A stretch of DNA of 64,000 bases from Prochilodus magdalenae (lineage: Eukaryota > Chordata > Actinopteri > Characiformes > Prochilodontidae): contig JAMWET010001267.1 of assembly GCA_024036415.1 (NCBI GenBank), positions 37,501 through 101,500 of the forward strand, read 5' to 3'. Both the position numbers and the translations under genes were made by a program. This document shows, in pieces, positions 10,151 through 22,190 of this stretch (position 1 is its first letter; each line of letters begins with the position of its first letter). The notes under the pieces were generated by a model that ran no database searches, was not told the DNA's origin, and saw only the letters and a list, made by a program, of their open reading frames with translations.

Positions 10151-10424
10151 ACAATAAAAAGCTGATTAGTAGGAGAGCAGCATACACTGTTCATGTAGAT
10201 AGCATGTGAGAAACCATTTCAGCTTGGAAATGTTCTTTAAGAGATTAGGGTTCTGCAGCTGAGTGAGTTCACATGCACAAAATAATCCTATGATAATCAG
10301 ATGTTTGCAGTCTTCTGGTTATTTATACGGCTGTGTAAAGAGCACATTCCGATTTCTTAGATGAGGTTAAGGCCGTTATTGGATTTCCAGAAAAACCCTA
10401 AGTCAAAAAAAAAACCAGAATATA

Positions 10425-11365
10425 CTCTCACTCTGATTTCTTTCCGATCTCTCACCGCATATATACCCCTAATCTGATCTTTCAGATCCCTCACCGCATG
10501 TATACCCCTAATCTGATCTTTCAGATATCTCACTGCATGTATACCCTTACTATGGTTTCTATCAGATCTCTCACCACATGTGTACCCTTACTCTGATTTC
10601 TTTCAGATTCCTCACTGCATGTATACACTTACTCTGATTTCTTTCAGATATCTCACCACATGTATACCCTTACTCTGATTTCTTTCAGATCTCTCACTGC
10701 ATGTATACCCTTACTCTGATTTCTTTCAGATATCTCACCACATGTATACCCTTACTCTGATCTCTTTCAGATCTCTCACCGCATGTATACCCTTACTCTG
10801 ATTTCTTTCAGATCTCTCACCGTATGTATACCCTTACTCTGATTTCTTTCAGATCTCTCACTGCATGTATACCCTTACTCTGGTTTCTATCAGATCTCTC
10901 ACCGCATGTATACCCTTAGTCTGATTTCTTTCAGATCTCTCACCGCATGTGTACCCTTACTCTGATTTCGTTCAGATATCTCACTGCATGTATACCCTTA
11001 CTCTGGTTTCCATCACATCTCTCACCGCATGTACACCCTTAGTCTGATTTCTTTCAGATCTCTCACTGCATGTATACCCTTACTCTGATTTCTTTCAGAT
11101 CTCTCACTGCATGTATACACTTACTCTGATTTCTTTCAGATATCTCACCGCATGTATACCCTTACTCTGATTTCTTTCAGATCTCTTACCGCATGTATAC
11201 CCTTACTCTGATTTCTTTCAGATCCCTCACCGCATGTATACCCTTACTCTGATTTCTTTTAGATTCTTCACTGCATGTATACCTTTACTCTGATTTCTTT
11301 CAGATCCCTCACCGCATGTATACCCTTACTCTGATTTCTTTTAGATTCTTCACTGCATGTATACG
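10425..11365 (+). repeat. 41-bp minisatellite
   Basis: About 23 head-to-tail copies of a 41-bp unit, built from TATACCCTTACTCTG, ATTTCTTTCAGAT and CTCTCACCGCATG. Copies differ by a few substitutions (CTCACTGC/CTCACCGC, GGTTTCTATC/GATTTCTTTC), and variant types are interspersed. No protein is encoded. Confidence 0.95.
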
Positions 11366-12085
11366 CTGATACTATGATTACCAGAAATAAGCAGTCATTC
11401 TGGCAACACAATGCTGAACAGAAAACTGTGTGCTTGACAAAACGAAGACTTTCGTTATTTTTTATCTTCTAAATCGTGTGTATTTATATTTTCCACTGAG
11501 GTGATACAATGCTAAAAAACAAAAAAAAAGTTTGAGTTTTACCCTATGTTTATGTCACAGCTTGTTCTGTCAGTTTATTGGCCGGTTGGAAAGCAGAAAT
11601 CCGATGACTTATGTAGACCCAACGTTTCCCCATAATCCGATTGACCAAGTGCATGTAAACATATTGATCAAATTACTGACAAAATCGGATTTTCTGATAA
11701 TCAGGATATTCAGATAATCAGATAATCAAGTGTATGTGAACTTTACAAAAGAGTGCTTGAAGAACCACCATTAACATGTTTCTCTCTGACTGGATAATCA
11801 CTAAAAGCCTGCTACACCACAAACTTTAAACTAATTTCCTGATTTATAGTGGTCATGAACTGAACTTCTTCAGGTTTCTGTTTTGTTTTCATTCATGTAG
11901 GTGTCCTTCAGTGGATTTGCTGTGGATATAGACTCTAGGTCTAGTTCAGTCTTAGACATTGCTTGACTATTTCTGCTTTCCACCGGCCAAAAAACCCCAA
12001 ACACATTCAGTGGTAGTGAGATCTGGACTGTGGGATGCTCAGTCCATTGTTCTGAGATCACCGGCAGCTTCTTGGGTCAAATAAA
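11366..12085. other. AT-rich unannotated sequence
   Basis: No gene or repeat family recognised. It includes a short poly-A run near 11521 and GATAATCAGATAATCA near 11695-11727. Confidence 0.4.
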
Positions 12086-12756
12086 AGAACAGCTGCTCCC
12101 AGAAGGAGGTGTGGGGTTGCGGTGGTGTTGGGAAGGAAGATAAAGGTTATAGGATCAATAACTGATGATAAATTTAGACTGATATGATCAATATTTATTG
12201 AGCTACACATACAGAAGTCTGTCTCTCAGTATGGCGCCAGGCCGCCATGTTTGCTAACCCAACACGCCAGACGTCTCGGTATGGAGCTGTAGAGGTTCCT
12301 AATGGTGTCCTGTGATAATCCATCCCATGCAGCTTGAACATCCTCACACAGTTCCTGCAAATGGTGCGGTAGGGGTGGAGGTGAAGGGACACCAGGCCTT
12401 CTGGACATTTGACAACACACTGTTCATCTTGGTGCTGACCTTGGTGACGGGACTCGTCACTGACCCACTGCCATTCTGAGTCACTCCATGACAGTCTGGT
12501 ACGACACCACTGCAGTCTTTGGTGACAGTGACGTGGTGTTAAGGACAGTCGTGGTAACAGTCTGTGTGCGTGTAGTCCTGCGTGGTGCAATAGTCTGCCA
12601 ACGGTGCTGCACTAACAGGATTAATGGTGGCTGTTGGGTCAGTCAGGTTCAGAGATAAGGCCGTCCTTGCTTACATCACATGTACAGCCGAAATGCCAAA
12701 CCTACTCACCAACTTTCATTCCTGTTGGTTGATTCCTTCTGGGTTCCAGCTATTCT
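12086..12756 (-). mobile_element. Tc1-like deletion derivative, near full
   Basis: A complete-looking, minus-strand, roughly 670-bp copy of a non-autonomous Tc1-like element. The left end reads AGAACAGCTGCTCCCAGAAG and the inverse complement of the right end reads AGAATAGCTGGAACCCAGAA, giving terminal inverted repeats of about 22 bp. In transposase sense it keeps the N-terminal half (HHAGLHAH, then LSWSDSEWQ), a broken region where IFSDESRFS would be, and the C-terminal strand in another frame (QELCEDVQAAWDGLSQDT). The middle of the catalytic DDE domain is deleted. It cannot encode an active transposase. Confidence 0.85.
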
Positions 12757-12880
12757 CTGGACGATGAGTATACATACTGTCTTAAATAGCTTGTACTTAA
12801 TGTCAAATCTAACCATATAAACGCTGGTCTCTGACTTTTGTAATGTAACGTAGATGGACACACAGTAGAATAGATAAATA

Positions 12881-12882
12881 CC

Positions 12883-12918
<36 letters not shown>
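12881..12918. repeat. CA microsatellite
   Basis: About 18 CA units. Confidence 0.95.
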
Positions 12919-12920
<2 letters not shown>

Positions 12921-13590
12921 CTAAAAGACCTGATAAATGAAACCGGTGAACTGGCTTCAGGGGTATTGCAGAAACTAAAAGCCCACTAATGACATGAGCG
13001 TAATTACAGATAGAACCAGCTGTAGAAGCAGCAATAATGGAGCCAATTATTTCATTTATTAAATGAGAAATTTTTATAAAGCAATGCTGGAGTAAAGCCT
13101 CGAAAATAATCCAAACGAGGTGCAAACGGCCCAGATTACCAATGACTCCTTTAGGCCACTGGGGTTCAAAGAGTCAGGCTTCATTGTTAAAAGGTATAAC
13201 AGCAAGTCTAGACCATCATGAGGAGCTCAGGAGCTCATTCTCAGCAGCGGAATGCTAATCGCAGTGCAGTCTTCTTTTCTCGTATACACCAAGGGTTCAC
13301 ACAGATGACCTTCGGAAGTGTGTGGGAACCTTAAGACCTCAGCTCCCACAACACTGGAAGACTGCATGGTCTGGCCACTTAACCAGGAAGCCCTCTCCCA
13401 TGCAGTTTGTACAGGTCATGTTAGTGAAAGTCCCAGGAACTGTACGTCTCTTGTGGTCACCGACAAACTCCCGTGGCTGTTATGAAGATGCGTAGCCCTA
13501 TGCAGCAGACACTGTTCGCGATAAAGCGTGTCCCTCAACCTGGCAGTATGTCGTAGTAGGGGGCACCCTTTATAGATAGTGTTGGGTAAG
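12919..13590. other. Unannotated sequence
   Basis: No gene recognised. The last part runs into a LINE remnant, and part of this stretch may be upstream LINE sequence. Confidence 0.4.
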
Positions 13591-14130
13591 TGGTCTAGAG
13601 ACCTGGGAATTCATTCAAATACATTTACATATCAGAGCAGGACCGAAGGCACAATAGCACCAGCCCAAATCAACAGGGGGCTCCTCACCACCACTCGGTA
13701 CAGGCAGCTTCAAGTTGACCCTGGAAGACAGCTCAAGTTCCCCACCAACATCACGACCCCTTCTCTCCGCCCCCAGACGTGGTACTAACATCGGGGTCCA
13801 CCAAACAAGTGGGTATGCTGGAACTGACTGTCCCGTGGGAAGACTGGACCGAAGAGGCCCATGAGACGCAGAGTGCCGGAACAATGGCTGGAAAGCTTGC
13901 TGTGAGCCGGTCGAGGTCGGGTGCCGAGGCGTCGCTGGCAACTCCCTGGAGTAAAAGGACTGCAATTAAACAGAGCCATTAGAAACCCCTTAGAGGCAGC
14001 GGGGAGGGCCTCGAGGTGGAGGTGGCTGAGCAATGCCACTTGGAGACAAACCGGGGACTGATCGTCCCTGGCTGGCTGGGTCACCTGGGTGACGGTGTAT
14101 GGGGGTTAAAGACCTGAAACATCCCATTGC
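13591..14130 (+). pseudogene. Non-LTR retrotransposon ORF C-terminus
   Basis: Two overlapping frames keep a family-like order. First comes RYRQLQVDPGRQLKFPTNIT, which ends in a stop at 13786-13788. After a one-base frameshift comes VLTSGSTKQVGMLELTVPWE, then DWTEEAHE, then SRSRSGAEASLAT at about 13780-13980. A PGWLGHLGDGV-like end lies near 14067-14097. This arrangement is familiar from the ORF2 C-terminus of teleost LINE-type elements, where SGSTKQV..LELTVPWE is conserved. The clade is not certain. Frameshifts and stops make it a pseudogene, and no polymerase domain remains. Confidence 0.6.
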
Positions 14131-14434
14131 CCTGGGTTCTTCACTGATGACGTGTCCAGGTAGCACCAGTGGCTGTAATCAGACTCTAATTGTGGGCTCT
14201 AATTACTGTTCACAGTCGCCGTATGACTTTATTGACAATTTTTTATAATTATAGTCTATACTTAAAATTAACTTACATGCTCTGCTCTTACCTCCTCGTC
14301 TGCAGAGGATGGACGCACCTGGGTAAGTACAGATAAGGTGAACCTCGATTCTCTTTTAGTACTCACAAGCAAGGATGATCAGTCCACAGGTACGTATATG
14401 CAATCAATAGTTACTCAGTGGTGTGTAAGGGACC
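14131..14434. other. Unannotated sequence
   Basis: Possibly the 3' UTR of the preceding LINE remnant. No distinct feature was seen. Confidence 0.3.
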
Positions 14435-14687
14435 TATCGTCACTGTCCAAAGAAAAACAGGTATCTCCAAAATGCCAACTTTACAGGAGAGGCCAAAAAC
14501 CTCATTTAATTTGAATGGAAGTCAATGGAACCAGACGTCTTTCCAAGCAGTTTTGGGCCATTCCTGTTGGTCCATTCTTCATTAAATTTCCGCAAAGTGT
14601 AAACATCAGCTCATGTGATCAAACGAGGCATAAAAGTGAAAATCAACAAAATTGGAGATACATGTTTTTCTTTGGACAGCGACGGTA
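14435..14687. mobile_element. 253-bp TA-flanked MITE, copy 2
   Basis: The same length to the base as copy 1. Ends read TATCGTCACTGTCCAAAG and, inverted, TACCGTCGCTGTCCAAAG, with inverted-repeat similarity running about 35 bp. The interior shares GAATGGAAGTCAATGGAACC and GAGGCATAAAAGT with copy 1. Confidence 0.85.
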
Positions 14688-14859
14688 TGGTTTTCGGAAA
14701 AACAAAAATTTCCCATTATGAATGAATGGGATGGAAAAGTGCACGCCCATCTACTGCACATCTGCTCAACGCACAGACACGGCTCAGAGCAGACCCCCGA
14801 GCAACAGTTCAATGTAGGTCCACCTTCCATCCTTCTCACCCCATCCACCGCCATCACTT

Positions 14860-15178
14860 ATTCCTCCCATAGAGTCCCATTCATTTCCACCCCCATTCAA
14901 ACCCTATTGCTTCCTTTCACCTACACCCACCACACTGCATGTACCCGCTCAGGACAGACCCCCAAACTCTAATCCACAGCCATAGTGACCACACAGTCTC
15001 TCTCCCACACACACGCCCAAACCTGCACACTTTCCCAATCCTTGTGTTGTATATTCATCCCTCGTTCCTCACATAGGGTCCCATTCATTTCCACCCCCTT
15101 CCAAGCCCTATTGCTTCCTTTCACCTACACCCACCAGACTGCATGTACCCACTCAGGGCAGACCCCCAAACTCTACTC
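14860..15178 (+). repeat. About 203-bp tandem duplication
   Basis: The block 14860-14972 (CCCATTCATTTCCACCCCC, TATTGCTTCCTTTCACC, ACAGACCCCCAAACTCT) recurs at 15063-15175 with few changes. A related fragment lies at 55150-55245, so the unit is also a dispersed repeat. No coding content. Confidence 0.75.
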
Positions 15179-15319
15179 TGCACCCCTAGACAACAAGGCC
15201 ACCTGGGGTGCCCCCATGTCGCATACAAATCTGCAATATTCCGGGGTCCAGCTCTTGGAGTTTGGTGTAGTCATGGATTTGAGGGGTGCGGTAAAGGGGT
15301 GAAGGTTAGGGAACCAGCC

Positions 15320-15475
15320 TTGTTCCCTCAATGACCTGACATAGGATATGATTGAAAGGCCCTTGAGCAAGGCAGCCAACCCCCTACTACTCCCCAGGTG
15401 CCGCGGATAGGGCTGCCCAGCACTCCGGGCAAGGGTGCTCACTGGCGTATGTGGGTGTATCACTGCAGGCATCTA
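15320..15475 (+). mobile_element. SINE body-like fragment
   Basis: GGCCCTTGAGCAAGGCAGCC, AACCCCCTACTACTCCCCAG, GGGCTGCCCAGCACTCC and a terminal GTGTATCACTGC match the body of common teleost tRNA-derived SINEs as I recall them. No A or B box was found upstream, so it is 5'-truncated. Confidence 0.5.
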
Positions 15476-15944
15476 GATGACATCTCTTTCAGGAATGTCC
15501 CTGCAGTGAGACAACTCCAAGCCACATTCCCAGGCATCACATTAGAAGCCTATGTACACTAAAGCAGTGACAGCAGGGAGACGAGACCTTAGGTATCTCA
15601 CCGTGGACCCTAACACAGGTCCACACCCATTAGCGGCTCATCGCTGCCTGGTTTAATATTTCCGTTATCGTCCCGAATGTTTCAAAATTCCGTTTGTCCA
15701 TTCCCTTAGACTGAACTCCAGCAGCCCTTTTCCTCTTTCCCCCGTGAAGTCCTTTTGCTGGACTGGCAGCCATGAGCGGTCAGCGACGTGAAGCTGTATG
15801 GCAGGGCAGAGCCGGGAGGTGGGCTGGCTTTGGTGGTGGCTGATTGTAATCACGGCAGATCAGATCCGGCGCATGTGTGCTGGGCCGGCTGCAGTAATGC
15901 GATTAGCAGAGCAGCCGCGCTCAGATACCGACTTTTAAACCGGA
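15476..15944. other. Unannotated flank of 10-bp array
   Basis: Mixed sequence with no gene recognised. A 160-bp non-repeat frame preceding the 10-bp array opens into it, but it has no known domain. Confidence 0.4.
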
Positions 15945-18130
15945 GCAAGCAGGAGAGCAGGAGAGCAGGAGAGCAGCAGAGCAGGAGAGCAGGAGAGCAG
16001 GAGAGCAGGAGAGCAGGAGAACAGGAGAGCAGGAGAGCAGGAGAGCAGGAGAGCAGGAGAGCAGGAGAGCAGGAGAACAGGAGAGCAGGAGAGCAGGAGA
16101 GCAGGAGAGCAGGAGAACAGGAGAGCAGGAGAGCAGGAGAGCAGCAGAGCAGGATAGCAGGAGAGCAGGACAGCAGGACAGCAGGAGAACAGGAGAGCAG
16201 GAGAGCAGCAGAGCAGGATAGCAGGAGAGCAGGAGAGCAGGAGAGCAGGACAGCAGGAGAGCAGGAGAGCAGGACAGCAGGAGAGCAGGAGAGCAGGACA
16301 GCAGGAGAGCAGGAGAGCAGGAGAGCAGCAGAGCAGGATAGCAGGAGAGCAGGAGAGCAGGAGAGCAGGAGAGCAGGAGAGCAGGAGAGCAGGACAGCAG
16401 GACAGCAGGAGAACAGGAGAGCAGGAGAGCAGGACAGCAGGAGAGCAGGAGAGCAGGACAGCAGGAGAGCAGGAGAGCAGGACAGCAGGAGAGCAGGAGA
16501 GCAGCAGAGCAGGATAGCAGGAGAGCAGGAGAGCAGGAGAGCAGGACAGCAGGAGAGCAGGAGAGCAGGAGAGCAGGAGAGCAGCAGAGCAGGAGAGCAG
16601 GAGAGCAGGAGAGCAGGAGAGCAGGAGAGCAGGACAGCAGGAGAGCAGGAGAGCAGCAGAGCAGGAGAGCAGGAGAGCAGGAGAGCAGGAGAGCAGGAGA
16701 GCAGGAGAGCAGGAGAGCAGGACAGCAGGAGAGCAGGAGAGCAGGACAGCAGGAGAGCAGGAGAGCAGGACAGCAGGAGAGCAGGAGAGCAGGAGAGCAG
16801 GAGAGCAGCAGAGCAGGATAGCAGGAGAGCAGGAGAGCAGGACAGCAGGAGAGCAGGAGAACAGGAGAGCAGGAGAGCAGGAGAGCAGGACAGCAGGACA
16901 GCAGGAGAGCAGGAGAGCAGGAGAGCAGGACAGCAGGAGAGCAGGAGAGCAGGACAGCAGGAGAGCAGGAGAGCAGGACAGCAGGAGAGCAGGAGAGCAG
17001 CAGAGCAGGATAGCAGGAGAGCAGGAGAGCAGGAGAGCAGGACAGCAGGAGAGCAGGAGAGCAGGAGAGCAGGAGAGCAGCAGAGCAGGAGAGCAGGAGA
17101 GCAGGAGAGCAGGAGAGCAGGAGAGCAGGACAGCAGGAGAGCAGGAGAGCAGCAGAGCAGGAGAGCAGGAGAGCAGGAGAGCAGGACAGCAGGAGAGCAG
17201 GAGAGCAGCAGAGCAGGAGAGCAGGAGAGCAGGAGAGCAGGACAGCAGGAGAGCAGGAGAGCAGGAGAGCAGGAGAGCAGCAGAGCAGGATAGCAGGAGA
17301 GCAGGATAGCAGGAGAGCAGGAGAGCAGGACAGCAGGAGAGCAGGAGAGCAGGAGAGCAGCAGAGCAGGATAGCAGGAGAGCAGGAGAGCAGGAGAGCAG
17401 GAGAGCAGGACAGCAGGAGAGCAGGAGAGCAGGAGAGCAGGAGAGCAGGAGAGCAGCAGAGCAGCAGAGCAGGAGAGCAGGAGAGCAGGAGAGCAGGAGA
17501 GCAGGACAGCAGGAGAGCAGGAGAGCAGGAGAGCAGGAGAGCAGGAGAGCAGCAGAGCAGGATAGCAGGAGAGCAGGATAGCAGGAGAGCAGGAGAGCAG
17601 GACAGCAGGAGAGCAGGAGAGCAGGAGAGCAGGAGAGCAGGAGAGCAGGAGAGCAGGATAGCAGGAGAGCAGGAGAGCAGGAGAGCAGGAGAGCAGGACA
17701 GCAGGAGAGCAGGAGAGCAGGACAGCAGGATAGCAGGAGAGCAGGACAGCAGGAGAGCAGGAGAGCAGCAGAGCAGCAGAGCAGGAGAGCAGGAGAGCAG
17801 CAGAGCAGGAGAGCAGGAGAGCAGGACAGCAGGAGAGCAGCAGAGCAGGATAGCAGGAGAGCAGGAGAGCAGGAGAGCAGGACAGCAGGAGAGCAGGAGA
17901 GCAGGGACAGCTGAGAGCAGGATGAGCAGGAGAGCAGGAGATCAGTGAGAGCAGGAGAAGCAACACAGCAGGAGAAGCAGGATAGCAGGAGAGCAGGAGA
18001 GCAGGAGAGCAGGATAGCAGTGAGAGGCAGGATAGCAGGAGAGCAGGAGAGCAGGATAGCAGGAGGAGCAGGAGAGCAGGAGAGTCAGGACAGCAGGAAG
18101 AGCAGGAGAGCAGGATCCAGGAAGGAGACC
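15945..18130 (+). repeat. 10-bp minisatellite, about 2.2 kb
   Basis: Over 200 tandem copies of a decamer, AGAGCAGGAG. Variants are ACAGCAGGAG, ATAGCAGGAG, AACAGGAGAG and AGCAGCAGAG. Variants are not random: combinations such as GCAGCAGAGCAGGATAGCAG recur many times, showing a higher-order structure made by local duplication. From about 17900 the array loses register. Because 10 and 3 share no factor, every frame cycles through the same ten codons without stops. That explains the 501- and 681-codon frames (Ser-Arg-Arg-Ala-Gly-Glu-Gln and Leu/Ser/Cys/Pro types). They are not genes. Confidence 0.97.
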
Positions 18131-18171
18131 AGGGGTAGCAGTCTAGCAGGAGCCGCCATGGCTCAATGAGC

Positions 18172-18357
18172 TCTTTGTCTCAGTCAACACTCACACATAG
18201 CCAACACCCACACAGTCTCTCACATACCCAACACCCACACCCACACAGTCTCTCTCTCACACACACACACACCCACACCCACACAGTCTCTCACATACCA
18301 AACACCCACACCCACACAGTCTCTCTCACACACACACACACACCCACACCCACACAG

Positions 18358-18389
<32 letters not shown>

Positions 18390-19165
18390 AGTCTCTCACA
18401 TACCCAACACCCACACCCACACAGTCTCTCACATACCCAACACCCACACCCACACAGTCTCTCACATACCCAACACCCACACCCACACAGTCTCTCTCAC
18501 ACTCTTCACATCCACCATTCTTCACACTACCAACACCCACACCCACACAGTCTCTCTCACACACACACACCCACACATTCTCTCTCTCACACACCCACAC
18601 CGCACACAGTCTCTCTCTCACATACCAAACACCCACCACACACAGTCTCTCACATTACCCAACACCACACCCACACAGTCTCTCACATACCCACACCCAA
18701 ACCCACACATTCTCTCTTACATGCACACACACCACCCCACACCCACACAGTCTCCACATAACCCACACCCACACCCACACAGTCCTCTCTCTCATACACA
18801 CACAGCACACCCACACCCACACAGGTCTGCCTCTCACATACCAACTAAAACACACACACACAGCACACACATGTCTCTCTAGTCTCACACACCACACACA
18901 CAGTCTCTCCTCACACACACACACGTCCACACACACCACACATTCTCTCTCTCAAACCATACACACCCACCACGTCTCTCTCATACCCATCCACCCACAC
19001 CCACAGTTCTATCACAAACATACACACAAACACAGTCTCTCACATACCCAACACCCACACCCACACAGTCTCTCTCACACACAGTCTCTCACGTACCCAA
19101 CACCCACACTGCACAGATACACACATTCTCTCACACACACACCCACACACACACACACACGTTCT
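18172..19165 (+). repeat. CA/CT-rich 31-bp-type array
   Basis: About 1 kb of CACAGTCTCTCACATACC alternating with CAACACCCACACCCA, with pure CA runs between. The period is about 31 bp where regular. The second half is irregular, with odd single-base changes. Confidence 0.93.
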
Positions 19166-19220
19166 CCCATACACAGTACGTACTGAGTATGTCTCCCCTG
19201 TGCAGTACATACTGGGTATG

Positions 19221-19327
19221 TCTCGAGAAGAGAAGAGAAGAGAAGAGAAGAGAAGAGAAGAGAAGAGAAGAGAAGAGAAGAGAAGAGAAGAGGCATACAG
19301 AAAGAGAAAGAGAAGAGAAGAGAAGAG
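19221..19327 (+). repeat. GAAGA pentanucleotide array
   Basis: About 20 units of AGAAG interrupted once by GGCATACAGAAAGAG. Confidence 0.95.
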
Positions 19328-20309
19328 GAGGACTGAAGGAAAGATCTGGGAATATTGAAGAAGCTTTTTGACGAACCCGTAGCTGATCCAGTCGGACTGA
19401 AGTGGACAGGACTGTAAAGTGAGCAAAAACCTCAAAAATCACACAACAACACTTCCATCAGAACAAAGAAAAAACAAAACAATAAAACCAAAGAATAGAA
19501 AAAAGCTCCCAGTGTCGTGGAACCGGGAATGTTTCTCTCACGCCTCAGTAATGAAACAGACTCCCCACTGCGCAGAGCACCACGCGTCCTTTACCGCACA
19601 CTCACGCTTGTCCCATCAGAGACAGTGTAATAGGAGGCACATTAGTGATCAACGGTGGACATCCATGACACCTGTCCTATCGACTGTCTCACCTCCCAAC
19701 AACCATAGGGCTGATGAAACATTGACAGCGTTTACATCCATGAGGCTGAGGAACGATGAGAGAACGGAAGGAAACGCTGTGAAACGAAGTGTCGCTGAGG
19801 TTCCTCTCTTTTCAGACAGCTAGCATCAGCAGTGTATGCCATAGTAAGGATCCAGTGTGGAGAGTGAGACCTTAAACAAGCTGTAGGTACAGCAGCCTGA
19901 TCCTCCGGGGCTCCCGTTAGCAGATTGATCACTGTGAGAATGCCCGAATGGCAGACAGGACAGTCCGAGTTATCCGATCTATAAGGACCACCAGCGCGTC
20001 CCAGTAAGCGGCGATTTTGAGCTAAAAACAGACCTGAGATGGTTATCATGATTACGGCCTGTCCCGCTCGTCCCCTCTTCCTCCGTGGTGTACATCCGTC
20101 GTTGGTAATGCGAGAGATCCCGTCTTCTTTAGCTCATTTACAGCCCATAATAGAAGCTGATGGCCCCATTTGCACTAACCAAATTGATCTTCTCTCATCA
20201 GCCGTCTGCGTAAAGGTGCACGACGCGTATTTGCTTCTTCTTTAATCTCAGTGCCTTTTAAACCTTGTTTACTACGAGCCCACGTTGGTTACGCAGTCTC
20301 AAACACTTC
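19328..20309. other. Unannotated, possibly unique sequence
   Basis: Almost 1 kb without visible repeats. A 134-codon plus-strand frame at 19419-19823 has no recognisable motif and no codon pattern I would trust. No splice signals stand out. Confidence 0.35.
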
Positions 20310-22190
20310 CCAGGGGTCGCAAGTTATACTGCAGTGGTATCCCAGGTGGTTTGCCTATGTAAAAGGGTTTTCAAGTATTTGCAGTGGTTTTCTAGGTGGT
20401 TGCTAGGGTGTTGTTGGTGGTTGCAGTGGTATTCTAGGGTGGGTGCTAGGATGCTTGTTGTGGTTGTTGAGTTGTCTAGGGGTTGATAGGGTGTTGGGTG
20501 GTATTGCAAGTGGTATTCTAGGTGGTTGCCGACGTGTTGGTTACGGTTGTCAGTGGTGTTCACTAGGGGGTTTGCTAAGATGCTGCAGTGGTATCACGCA
20601 GTTGGGTGCCTAGGTGGTTGCTAGGTGTTGTTAAGTATTTGGTGCTAGTGGTATTATAAGGGTGGTTGCCTAGGGGTGGTTGGTGGTTGCAGTTGTCAAT
20701 AGGTGTTTTTCTATGGTTGCTGTTGGTGTTTGCAGTAGGTTAGCAGGTCGTGTAGTGTGTTATGTGCTGGTTGGTTGGTCGTATTCCAGGTGGTTGCAGA
20801 GTGTTGTCTGGTGGTTGCAGTGGTGAGGCACTTCTAGGTGGTTTTCTAATCGGTGCTGTTGGTGGTTGCAGTGGTATTCTAGGTGGTTGCTAGGGTGTTG
20901 TTGGTGGTTGCAGTGGTATTCTAGGTGGTTACTGGAGATTGTTTGTGTGGTAGCAGTTGTGCGGTTGGTCATAGGGTGTTGTTGCGGCTGTCAGTCGTAT
21001 ACTAGCATTCTGGTTTTGTTGTTGCTTTGCAGTGGGTATTATAGGTGGTTGCTAGGGTGCTCGTTGTGGTTGCAGTGGTTTTCTAGGTGTATTTCTTTGA
21101 CAGTCCTGTCGCTGTTTCGTGTTGCAGTGACTTTCTTGGTCGGTTGCAGGCGTGTGTTGTTGGTGGTTGCAGTTGTTGGGTGTTACCAATCTGTTCTTGT
21201 GCTATCGCAAGTGGTTGCTAGGTTGTTGCCTACGTTTGATTACGCAGCTCAGCACTTCCCAGGGGTTGCAAGTATACTGCAGTGGTATCCCAGGTGGTTG
21301 CTATGTAAGGGATTTCAAGTACTTGCAGTGGTATTTTAGATGGTTACTAGGGTGTTGCTAACCAGTGCCTTTGGTATTCTAAGTGGTTGCTACGGTGTTG
21401 GTGGTGGTTGCAGTTGTTGGGTGTTACCAATCTGTTGTTGTGCTATCGCAAGTGGTTGCTAGACTGTTGCTTACCTGTTGCTATAGTAACTTTGTAGGGT
21501 GTTTCTATGCACTTTCAGTTAAATTCTAGAAAGTCACCAGGGTGATGCCAATTGGTTGCAATAGGATCTCTGGTGGTTGCTAGAGTGTTGTTAACCAGTC
21601 ACTGTGGTAACCCAGGTAGTTGCTTTGGGATTGTTAATGATTTACCATAGTATCTGTGCAGTTGGCCAGGGTGTTGTGTTGCCATGTGGTTCCAGTGGCA
21701 TTCTAGATGGTTGCTATAGCATTGCTAGGTGATTTATGTAGTGTTCCAAGGGGTTGCTAGATGGTTACTAAAGTGTTGGTTACCGGTTGCTATAGTTTGT
21801 CTGTTGGTTGTGGGTGTTGCAAGGTGGTTTGTATGGTGTTGCTATGTAGATATCTCTGATGGTTTCTAAGGTGTGGGCATATGGAGGCTAATGTTTGCAA
21901 GGCAGTGTCTATTGTGTTGCTATGTCTATACTATGGTATCACTGGTGGTTGCTAAGGTGTTGCTAACAAGCTGCTGTAGTAGTCGTTGTGGATGCTGCTA
22001 GGAAGTTTCTGTGGTGTTTTCAGTGGTTGCTGTGGCGTTGATAACTGGTTGCAATGGTTTCTTAGAATGTTGCTAACCATTTGCTAAAGTATAAGAGTAA
22101 TTATGGCTGCAGGTGTTGCAAGGCAGTTTCTATGGTGTTTCCAGTGATTGCAAGTGTGTTGCTAAATGGTTACTATGGCAACTCTGTTGG
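20310..22190 (+). repeat. 42-bp GT-rich minisatellite
   Basis: A degenerate array with a unit near 42 bp, GCAGTGGTATTCTAGGTGG followed by TTGCTAGGGTGTTGTTGG. Larger blocks are also repeated: 20275-20400 resembles 21235-21360 (both with TTCCCAGGGGT, TACTGCAGTGGTATCCCAGG), and 21165-21220 resembles 21410-21462 (GTTACCAATCTGTT). The first half has scattered one-base insertions. The last 600 bp are more diverged. Confidence 0.9.

Noticed and set aside
10425..11365. CRISPR-like regular repeats (also at 38446, 53577 and 23885)
   Set aside because: Units are contiguous with no unique spacers and the genome is eukaryotic; they are minisatellites.
15788..17966. 501- and 681-codon open frames
   Set aside because: They follow a 10-bp tandem repeat without stops in any frame. 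Their length reflects the array and not selection.
19419..19823. 134-codon frame as a gene
   Set aside because: No domain, no splice signals and no supportive composition; chance frames of this length are expected in 64 kb.
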